A DNA stretch of 11,584 nt. Origin: a bacterium (GTDB lineage: Bacteria > UBA3054). A program made the translations under genes and the position numbers. The stretch lies in NCBI GenBank assembly GCA_017538635.1, contig JAFYIM010000510.1, positions 1 through 11,584 on the forward strand, written 5' to 3'. The notes beneath the pieces were generated by a model. It saw only the letters and a list, made by a program, of their open reading frames with translations, did no database searches and had not been told where the DNA came from. Of the stretch, positions 5,974-11,584 are shown piece after piece. Each line of letters opens with the position of its first letter. The first letter of the stretch is position 1.

Positions 5974-7674
5974 TTAATTCAAAGTCAAGGCTACGCGGAA
6001 GCCATTGACTTGATTACCACTGCTGGAAGCACTTCCAGTACGACGGGCAGAACGGAGATCGCTTGCATTGCTTGACCAGCATCCGCTACGCAAAACGCGA
6101 TAACCATTATAACTGGATCCGCTTTCCGGTCCTTTGGGATCGGTCACCGCAGCAGTGCCAAGGTTGAGCTGCAGATAGTCCAGGCACCATTCCCAAACAT
6201 TGCCGTGCATGTCGTACAAGCCCCAGGCGTTCGGCAAATACGAACCGACAGTACATACCGAGTTATAGTATTTTCCCTTGCCATCGTCCCGATTTCCATT
6301 ATATCGGCCAACCTCTGCCGCTTCGGCGCATGCAGTAGTGTCGGAAAGATTATTCCCACTGTTAAGAGCCGTTGTCGTCTCGGCTCTGCAAGCATACTCC
6401 CACTGCGCATCCGTCGGCAGGTCGAAACGAAGGTCGGTCTTAATACGGAGTTGGCCTAAGAAGGTGCTGCCGAGGACTCCGGTGCCGGCGGGCCAGTTGG
6501 CCCCGGAGCCGCGGAGATCGTCGTAAGTCACGCTTTCCACCGCATTATCATCGATATCGTTCCCATCGTGTTTATACCCGCTAGGATTTGAACCTGTGAC
6601 AAGTCTATACTGTTTCTGAGTCGCTTCAAATACGCCGATGTAAAAAGCTTTCGTCAAAGTCACCTGGTGCTGTTCTTCAGTGGTGGCTCCTCTGCCCAGT
6701 TCGCCGCTCGGGCTGCCCATGGTGAAGGTTCCGGGTTCGATCTTCCTCAGGACCAGCTTCGTGGTCTTGTATTCGCTCGTCCAGCCGCCTTCCGGAACGT
6801 CGGCAAGATAAGAGACAGGATAGCTCTGGGCGCTGGTTCCGCCTGAAAGGTCGAGGACCATGTAAAGCATTTCCACAGCTTCCACCTTGACTTTGAAGCC
6901 GTCGGTCACGGTCTCATAAAAACTCTCGTTCGGCGTCCAGAAGGTCTTGTGAGCGCCCGTGGTCTTGATTATGCCGTCGGCGCCGTCCTTGCTGAGAGTT
7001 CCGTATTCGCTCAGGTCGAAAGTCGTTTCGCCATTGTCGGTCGTCCCGTAGAACTTCACGCCGATGACCGGCGCGGCGCTGTCGGAAGTCAGGGTATAGT
7101 TGATGATGACGTTCCTGGTGAACGGCCATCCCTGCATGATGGTGACGTTGTCAACGAGAGCGTTAGCCCTGGCGCTTAACGTTAAAGACGCCGCGGCGAT
7201 TATCGTCGCAGCGAGGACTCTCGTACGTTTCCTCAAGAAAAGCGCGCCCACTACCGCCAAGGCCAAAAAGGCGAAGGGTTCGGGAAGCAACGTCACGTTG
7301 CGGGTGAGGACTTGCGTTTCAGAATCGCTCGTCACAGTTTCTCTAATTTGGTAAGTGTCGTTCTTGGGCAGATCACTGTAGCTCTCGGTCGTATAATCCC
7401 AAACGGTCGTTCCTTCCACAGCTGTTCCGGAATCATCGGAGAAGATCGCGGCGACTATGGTCGGATCAGCGGTGTCAGTCGCGGCAATATCAAGGGATAC
7501 CGGGTTCCCTTCAGCGAATGAGCTGCTGTAGGCTATTGGATCGTTGGGCCTCAAAATAACGGCATCACTCGTAATTTGGCGTCCGTCGAAATGAATGGCG
7601 GACGACCAGCTTTCGTCGCAGAACGCCGAAAGGCAAAAAAGAACGGCGACACCAATAAGCATAGCTTTTTTCAT
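5974..7674 (-). CDS. PEP-CTERM module fused to a SUMF1 (formylglycine-generating-enzyme-fold) protein, 566 aa
   Basis: I chose the ATG at 7674: it follows AGGAG with a six-base spacer and opens a signal peptide (MKKAMLIGVAVLFCLSAFC). The frame is open to an ATG at 7812, but that adds 46 residues with no signal and runs through the promoter region. Layout: signal 1-19; module 20-130, homologous to the 125-residue protein at 695-1072; LPEP at 130-133; helix 134-147; RKRTR 148-152; second helix 153-169 ending SARA like a signal peptide; beta-rich domain about 172-268 (NVTIMQGWPF, usual before SUMF1 in PVC bacteria); SUMF1 domain about 305-564 with GTFTMGS, FDLPTDAQWEYACRA, GLYDMHGNVWEWC and GFRVAL. 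The two catalytic FGE cysteines are absent: the site reads RSGCWSSNASDLRSARR, with Ser and Leu where the cysteines should fall. It is therefore probably not an active sulfatase-activating enzyme and is better seen as a ligand-binding C-type-lectin-like fold outside the membrane. Confidence 0.85.
   Translation of the reverse strand: MKKAMLIGVAVLFCLSAFCDESWSSAIHFDGRQITSDAVILRPNDPIAYSSSFAEGNPVSLDIAATDTADPTIVAAIFSDDSGTAVEGTTVWDYTTESYSDLPKNDTYQIRETVTSDSETQVLTRNVTLLPEPFAFLALAVVGALFLRKRTRVLAATIIAAASLTLSARANALVDNVTIMQGWPFTRNVIINYTLTSDSAAPVIGVKFYGTTDNGETTFDLSEYGTLSKDGADGIIKTTGAHKTFWTPNESFYETVTDGFKVKVEAVEMLYMVLDLSGGTSAQSYPVSYLADVPEGGWTSEYKTTKLVLRKIEPGTFTMGSPSGELGRGATTEEQHQVTLTKAFYIGVFEATQKQYRLVTGSNPSGYKHDGNDIDDNAVESVTYDDLRGSGANWPAGTGVLGSTFLGQLRIKTDLRFDLPTDAQWEYACRAETTTALNSGNNLSDTTACAEAAEVGRYNGNRDDGKGKYYNSVCTVGSYLPNAWGLYDMHGNVWEWCLDYLQLNLGTAAVTDPKGPESGSSYNGYRVLRSGCWSSNASDLRSARRTGSASSSGNQVNGFRVALTLN
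5995..6099 (-). other. Possible hypervariable (DGR target-like) segment at SUMF1 C-terminus
   Basis: Residues 526-560, from RVLRSGCW to NGFR, lie where diversity-generating retroelement variable regions sit in C-type-lectin/FGE-fold targets. Many codons here (TGC, AGC, GAT, AGT, TCC, AGC, AGT, GGT) could be derived from AAC or AAT by adenine replacement, and the flanking GW and GFRVAL framework is typical. No template repeat or reverse transcriptase lies in the window, so this is only a candidate. Confidence 0.3.
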
Positions 7675-7680
7675 TTTGTT

Positions 7681-7685
7681 CTCCT
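7681..7685 (-). promoter_or_regulatory. Ribosome binding site that fixes the SUMF1 gene start
   Basis: On the minus strand the sequence reads AGGAGAACAAAATG: a strong AGGAG six bases before the ATG at 7674. It is the only clear Shine-Dalgarno among the four complete genes and argues against the upstream ATG at 7812. Confidence 0.8.
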
Positions 7686-7700
7686 GTAAAGATGTTTTTA

Positions 7701-7722
7701 TCCGCCACACACGACGGGCGGA
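7701..7722 (-). other. Leader hairpin upstream of the SUMF1 gene
   Basis: TCCGCC (7701-7706) and GGCGGA (7717-7722) form a 6-bp GC-rich stem with a ten-base loop, between the putative -10 and the ribosome site. It would lie at the very 5' end of the transcript. Function is unknown. Confidence 0.4.
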
Positions 7723-7723
7723 C

Positions 7724-7751
7724 ATTGTTTTGATTTTTACCGATTTGTCAA
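7724..7751 (-). promoter_or_regulatory. Putative sigma70-type promoter for the SUMF1 gene
   Basis: On the minus strand a perfect TTGACA (plus 7746-7751) is followed by a 16-base spacer and AACAAT (plus 7724-7729, 4 of 6 to TATAAT). A start near 7717 would give a leader of roughly 40 bases. The -35 is strong and the -10 weak. Confidence 0.45.
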
Positions 7752-7848
7752 CTAGTATATTATTAATCAACCTACTAATCAATCCCCTAGATGTAACCGC
7801 TGGTTTGACCAACCACTCATTTTGAATGTTTTCTTATAAAAGAACGGA

Positions 7849-7877
7849 TTGAACGAGAATACCAATTATCATAAAAT
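7849..7877 (+). promoter_or_regulatory. Putative sigma70-type promoter for the 1187-residue gene
   Basis: TTGAAC (7849-7854, 4 of 6), a 17-base spacer and TAAAAT (7872-7877, 5 of 6) lie upstream of the 7953 start in the divergent intergenic region. The -10 overlaps AAAATATTAAATAG (7873-7886), also found in the hairpin at 411-454. The predicted leader is about 70 bases. Confidence 0.5.
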
Positions 7878-7898
7878 ATTAAATAGCCTACGAGATAA

Positions 7899-7952
7899 GA
7901 ACCGCACGCGCGCTTGCCGTGTTTTTAACGAACCGCAAATCCAACAGACTCT
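7899..7952 (+). promoter_or_regulatory. Leader of the 1187-residue gene with repeated GAACCGC and shared start motif
   Basis: GAACCGC occurs at 7899-7905 and again at 7930-7936. The second copy, with TTTTTAA before it and CCAACAG-2-TCT-ATGAAA after it (7941-7958), matches the order seen before the gene at 695. The spacing within the last block is identical in both genes. No strong Shine-Dalgarno is present. Confidence 0.5.
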
Positions 7953-10900
7953 ATGAAACGCTTCTTCGCTTTCCTAACAGTCCTCATGACCGTTTCCGTT
8001 TTTGCGGAGACGATGTTCAGTGAAAACTTCGAATCCTACGAAGTGGGCACCGAAATAGTCGGCACCGTCCAAGGCTGGTCCTTCTTTCAGCCATACGTGG
8101 GAACTTCCACCGTGGTCGCGGACGGCTCCAACAAAGCCCTGAAACTGGCCAAGACCAGCTCCGGTTCCGAAGAGTACGACATGATCTTCACGCCATCCTT
8201 CAAGTCCGCCTCGGAAAACCCCGCCCGGGAATTTACGAAGATCTCCTTTAGGATCAAGCCGGGTTCCAACATTGACCTCATCGCTCTCTACAACAGCGAG
8301 ACGGAGGTTCGTTTCTTTTACCTGCGCTTCAACATCGGCTCCAAAAATGCCGAAACCTGGCCCAGCGGCCTGACTTTCACAAACGTCAGAAATCTCGGTT
8401 CCTGGAACGAAGGCTACTTCCTTTGGGACGCCGTGAACAGCAAGGTCACGGAAGTCTGCCTCAACGGTGAGAAAAAAGCCTGCAGCCTTTATTGCCCGGA
8501 CGCCGGCGACATGACGAAGCTGCGCCTCTCCACCCAGTATTCCAGCTTGTCCTCCCAGGGCGCCGCTTATTTTGACGATCTTTTGGTCGAAGCTGTCCTC
8601 CGCTCTGACTCCCCGGTCCTAGTCGCTCCGGATGAATTGCTCATAGGCGTCGGGAAAGAATCGCTTGATTTTGAGATCGGCAACGGCGGCCCCGAAGCGG
8701 AGATCCCCTTCTCCATCACCTCCGACGCCGACTGGCTGACGGTCTCCCCCGCAAGCGGCACCTTTACCACCGCGCAGACCGTTAAGGCCATCCCGGACTT
8801 CTCGAAAGGAAAAGGCTATTACAAAGCCAAGCTGACGGTCAACGGCGGCTCCTACGGCACCAAGGTCGTAAACGTCATCTGGCAGAACGAAGTTTTTTAC
8901 TTCGAAGATTTTGAAAGCCTTCAGCTCGGCGACATCTACGCGCAGGATCCGGACTGGTCCTCCATTTACGCCAGCAACCAAGCCGAGCACATGGCCACGG
9001 CCAAGGTCGTAAGCGGAGGCAAAGACAGCTCCAAGGCCCTGAACATCAATCTGCCCCAGGAAAACGGCGGGACCCACACCGTCATTAAAGGCGTGAAAGG
9101 CACTTTCGCCCGCTACAACCTTAAGATGTCTTTCGACATCAAGTTCGGCGATTACCAGTACATGTTCTTTGGCAACAACGACGGCGCCGGCGGCGAATTT
9201 TCCTTCTCAAACAGCGATACCGGACTTCTGAAGCTGCGTTCCATTGCCGCGAACTACAACTTCCCCTACACCGTCGAGTTTGAAAACCGCTTCACTCACG
9301 CCAGCGTAACCATCAACACTACGCCCGGCAACTACAGGCTTCTGGGAATGACCTTCAACGACTACGAAGTCAACGACCTCGACATTCCCCTTACCAGCCG
9401 CGAAGACGGCGACTTCCCCCGCTTCAGGGTCTTCTATTGGGGCAGAGAGGGCGGCGTCATAATAGACAACCTCACCATCGAAGCTGTTCCCATAGCCGAC
9501 GCTTCCGACCTGGACGTCACGCGCAGCAGGATCGCCTACATCGGCACCAACAGCGTCCAGTTGACCGTCTATAACAACGGCACCGGCGACATGCCTTTCG
9601 AGACAGTGGTCGAGGAAGGCGCCGACTGGCTTTCCATCGAGGGAGCCGGCGAGGACGAGGTTTATTCCGATACGATCCACGGCACCGCCTCCTACGATCT
9701 GAAACTGAACATCGACCGTTCCGCTCTGGGGCTGCAGTTCGGCCGCGCCAAAATAAAGACCACCAACGGCCAAGACACCAAATACACCACCGTAACGGTG
9801 GCCACGATGACAAGCGCAGGCGCCATCTTCTACGAAAACGATTTTGAAAACAACGAGCTGGGCATCATCACCGACGTAGAGCCGGGCTGGCAGAATCCCA
9901 CCGTCTATGTCATTGACGACGACGGCAATCGCTGCATAGCCAACAGAGGCTTGAACAACAACCTTAAGCTGAACGTTCCCAAAGGCCTCTCCTCCCGGTT
10001 CAACTTCCGCTTCTCCGCGATGTTTAAACTGCCGGCCATAGGCGGAAATTATTCGCCTTTCGCGATCCGCACCGACAGCCAAAACCAAATGGGCGAATAT
10101 TACTTCCAGAGCGACGGCAGCGTCGTCATGCTCTCCAGCGAAAACATGAGCCTTCCCTTCGGCGACAGTTATTCGGTTCCCGTCGGGCAGTGGTTCCCCT
10201 TCTCCTTCACCTACAGCGCCGATCCTCTGAACCGCCGCCTTCTTTCCATAACCTTCGGCGACGTCACCTATGACGACCTCGACATCCCCATCACCAGCGG
10301 GGCCACCTTCGACTCCTTCAACGAGCTGTGCATCGCCACGGTGACTTACGCGGACGACTACTACATTGACGACGTCTGCTATGAGGCCGTTTCCAAAGGC
10401 GACGAGCCGCCCGTCATGAGCGTAGTCGCCCCTGACTGCCCGGTCTCCTATTCCGAGGACACCCTGACCTTCGTAGTCAACAACAAGGGCGCCGACCACT
10501 TCACTTTCAGATCTGAAGTCATAGAAGGGGCCGAATACCTCAAAGCCGCCACCAACGGCACCGTCTGGAGCTCCTTCCGCTTCTACGCCAAGATAGACCG
10601 CTCCAAACTCGACTGCGATTTCTACCGCCCCGTCGTTCGCTTCACCTCCGATATCGAGGGCGCCGACCCCATCGACGTTAAGCTGGCCATCCAGAGCGGC
10701 ACTCCGGAAAAAGGCTACGTGATGTACGCCTCCGACTTCAACAGCCTCAAAAAGACCACCGAAGCCGGGACCTTAGTGCAAAACGAGCTTTCCGACCAGG
10801 ACTTCTGCTGGGACAAATACACGGACCACAACAGAGCCGATATCGTGGACGATCCCGCCGGAAGCGGCAAAAAGGTCATGAAGATAGTAAACGCCAACGA

Positions 10901-11516
10901 TTGGTCGGACTACACCGGCTACGGCTTGACTGTCAACATCCCCGACAGCACTGTGAAGGATTACGACGTTGTCATCTCTTCGGACATCTACATCCCCTCC
11001 TCCTTCGTCGACCGCCCCGGGGAAACGCATCCCGACGCCCAATTTGTGATCTCCCAGGACGACGACCACCGCATGAACGACGTGACCTTCTATCTGAGCG
11101 ACTCCGGCGACAATCCAGTCAACATTAAGCTCAACGACATCGAAAACACCTCCTGGTGGGAGGAACAATCCGCGACCGCCAAGACCGTCCCCAGCGGCGC
11201 CTGGTTTAATTTCTCCGAACGCTTCAACTGCCAGCTCATCGACTTCGAGTACAAGACGCTACTCTCCGTGGACTTCGGCGAAAACTCCTACCATATGGAA
11301 GACGCCGACAGCCGCATCGTCTATCCGGACGGCATCGAGGACCAGGTGCTCTTCAACGAATCACTGAAAGCCATAAAACTTTGGTGCGGCTTAGACAACG
11401 CCAATATCTGCCTGGACAACTTCAAAGTCGTATTGGTTCCCAAGGGCGTGCCCGAACCGGCCTTCCTGGGCCTCCTGGCCCTCCTCCTGCTGGCCTTCGC
11501 GAGAAAGCAGAGATAA
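7953..11516 (+). CDS. Large secreted modular protein: four jelly-roll-like and three BACON-like domains, PEP-CTERM tail, 1187 aa
   Basis: No catalytic domain is recognised. The signal peptide is residues 1-18 (VSVFA|ET). Jelly-roll-like modules span about 20-214, 314-513, 624-814 and 919-1164; the first three begin with FxENFES or FENNELG-type phrases and a GW/DW position, the fourth with GYVMYASDF. BACON-like domains lie between them at about 219-312 (DWLTVSPASGTF), 517-620 (DWLSIEGAG) and 819-915. The jelly-roll modules close with an FDDLLVEAV / IDNLTIEAV / IDDVCYEAV / LDNFKVVLV strand, as in LamG/concanavalin-like folds. The sorting tail is VPEP (1166-1169), a Leu-rich helix and ARKQR. The same module pair forms the C-terminal half of the protease at 1230-5774, so this looks like the protease's accessory half standing alone. 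Glycan or surface binding is inferred from BACON and LamG families, not shown. It is transcribed divergently from the SUMF1 gene. Confidence 0.85.
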   Translation: MKRFFAFLTVLMTVSVFAETMFSENFESYEVGTEIVGTVQGWSFFQPYVGTSTVVADGSNKALKLAKTSSGSEEYDMIFTPSFKSASENPAREFTKISFRIKPGSNIDLIALYNSETEVRFFYLRFNIGSKNAETWPSGLTFTNVRNLGSWNEGYFLWDAVNSKVTEVCLNGEKKACSLYCPDAGDMTKLRLSTQYSSLSSQGAAYFDDLLVEAVLRSDSPVLVAPDELLIGVGKESLDFEIGNGGPEAEIPFSITSDADWLTVSPASGTFTTAQTVKAIPDFSKGKGYYKAKLTVNGGSYGTKVVNVIWQNEVFYFEDFESLQLGDIYAQDPDWSSIYASNQAEHMATAKVVSGGKDSSKALNINLPQENGGTHTVIKGVKGTFARYNLKMSFDIKFGDYQYMFFGNNDGAGGEFSFSNSDTGLLKLRSIAANYNFPYTVEFENRFTHASVTINTTPGNYRLLGMTFNDYEVNDLDIPLTSREDGDFPRFRVFYWGREGGVIIDNLTIEAVPIADASDLDVTRSRIAYIGTNSVQLTVYNNGTGDMPFETVVEEGADWLSIEGAGEDEVYSDTIHGTASYDLKLNIDRSALGLQFGRAKIKTTNGQDTKYTTVTVATMTSAGAIFYENDFENNELGIITDVEPGWQNPTVYVIDDDGNRCIANRGLNNNLKLNVPKGLSSRFNFRFSAMFKLPAIGGNYSPFAIRTDSQNQMGEYYFQSDGSVVMLSSENMSLPFGDSYSVPVGQWFPFSFTYSADPLNRRLLSITFGDVTYDDLDIPITSGATFDSFNELCIATVTYADDYYIDDVCYEAVSKGDEPPVMSVVAPDCPVSYSEDTLTFVVNNKGADHFTFRSEVIEGAEYLKAATNGTVWSSFRFYAKIDRSKLDCDFYRPVVRFTSDIEGADPIDVKLAIQSGTPEKGYVMYASDFNSLKKTTEAGTLVQNELSDQDFCWDKYTDHNRADIVDDPAGSGKKVMKIVNANDWSDYTGYGLTVNIPDSTVKDYDVVISSDIYIPSSFVDRPGETHPDAQFVISQDDDHRMNDVTFYLSDSGDNPVNIKLNDIENTSWWEEQSATAKTVPSGAWFNFSERFNCQLIDFEYKTLLSVDFGENSYHMEDADSRIVYPDGIEDQVLFNESLKAIKLWCGLDNANICLDNFKVVLVPKGVPEPAFLGLLALLLLAFARKQR
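8010..11444 (+). repeat. Coding repeat: J-B-J-B-J-B-J module array
   Basis: Protein-level tandem repeat of about 300 residues per jelly-roll plus BACON unit, occurring 3.5 times. Recurrent marks are the entry phrase (F/Y)(x)ENDFE or EDFES with G about ten residues on, the turn YEVNDLDIPLTS versus VTYDDLDIPITS (about residues 471-482 and 772-782) and the exit strand (I/F)D(D/N)L. Copies 2 and 3 look closest through the DLDIP(L/I)TS phrase. Confidence 0.75.
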
Positions 11517-11555
11517 GGAAACAAAGCTTTAGCCACAAACTAACGCTTAAATGGC

Positions 11556-11584
11556 AAAAAAAGAGCTTCCCGCTTCGGCGGGAA
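11556..11584 (+). terminator. Terminator hairpin after the 1187-residue gene, cut by window edge
   Basis: AGCTTCCCGC (11564-11573), loop TTCG, and the first seven bases of the right arm (11578-11584) are visible. The rest of the stem and any T-tract fall outside. A seven-A run (11556-11562) precedes it, so it should also work on the minus strand. Its visible 21 bases are identical to 493-513. Confidence 0.75.

Noticed and set aside
5974..7674. Annotation as an active sulfatase-modifying formylglycine-generating enzyme
   Set aside because: The fold is right but the catalytic cysteine pair is missing, and no sulfatase gene is in the window.
7675..7812. Upstream ATG at 7812 as start of the SUMF1 gene
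   Set aside because: It would place 46 charged residues before a good signal peptide and translate the TTGACA promoter region; the ATG at 7674 has AGGAG at proper spacing.
7813..7952. A DGR template repeat or accessory RNA in the divergent intergenic region
   Set aside because: I looked for a copy of the SUMF1 variable segment here and in other gaps and saw none; no reverse transcriptase frame exists in the window.
9207..10499. 430-codon open frame on the minus strand inside the 1187-residue gene
   Set aside because: It is fully antisense to a well-supported modular protein, has low-complexity Val/Gly/Asp-rich sequence with no motif, and arises from GC-rich third positions of the sense gene.
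1..11584. tRNA, rRNA, CRISPR array or insertion sequence
   Set aside because: No cloverleaf, no conserved rRNA segment, no regularly spaced direct repeats and no transposase or terminal repeats were seen by eye in the intergenic stretches.

Overview
The window reads as a surface or exported protein neighbourhood from a bacterium of the PVC group, most likely Kiritimatiellota or Lentisphaerota/Verrucomicrobiota of gut or rumen type. This placement is inferred from four things: PEP-CTERM-like sorting tails, very long secreted proteins built from BACON-like and jelly-roll-like modules, a SUMF1-fold protein with the N-terminal beta domain common in these phyla, and weak Shine-Dalgarno use. Coding regions are GC-rich and intergenic regions are clearly AT-rich.

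Layout from left to right. Positions 1-402 hold the 3' end of an AbiEii/AbiGii-type nucleotidyltransferase toxin-family gene (+). Positions 403-694 carry an AT-rich perfect hairpin, a GC-rich intrinsic terminator, a putative promoter and a leader hairpin. Positions 695-1072 encode a 125-residue PEP-CTERM protein (+), followed by a terminator near 1131-1167. Positions 1230-5774 (-) encode a 1514-residue KP-43-like subtilase with a long modular C-terminal half and a PEP-CTERM tail. Positions 5974-7674 (-) encode a 566-residue SUMF1-fold protein whose first ~150 residues are a complete PEP-CTERM protein related to the 695-1072 product. Positions 7953-11516 (+) encode a 1187-residue protein of four jelly-roll-like modules alternating with three BACON-like modules and ending in PEP-CTERM. 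The window ends inside a terminator hairpin that is a near copy of the one at 493-526.

All four complete genes carry an N-terminal secretion signal and a PEP-CTERM-like segment, so all are probably exported and handled by an exosortase-type system encoded elsewhere. They are not one operon: each appears to have its own promoter or terminator, and strands alternate. The link is shared parts. The protease and the 1187-residue protein use the same module pair, and the small protein and the SUMF1 protein share a module. The two plus-strand PEP-CTERM genes also share an untranslated leader motif just before the start codon.

The strongest oddities are the internal PEP-CTERM followed by a second signal-like helix in the SUMF1 protein, the SUMF1 C-terminus that resembles a diversity-generating-retroelement target but lacks the FGE cysteines, the apparent insertion of one jelly-roll module inside another in the protease, and the shared leader. 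No RT, template repeat, exosortase, tRNA, rRNA, CRISPR array or transposase was seen in the window.
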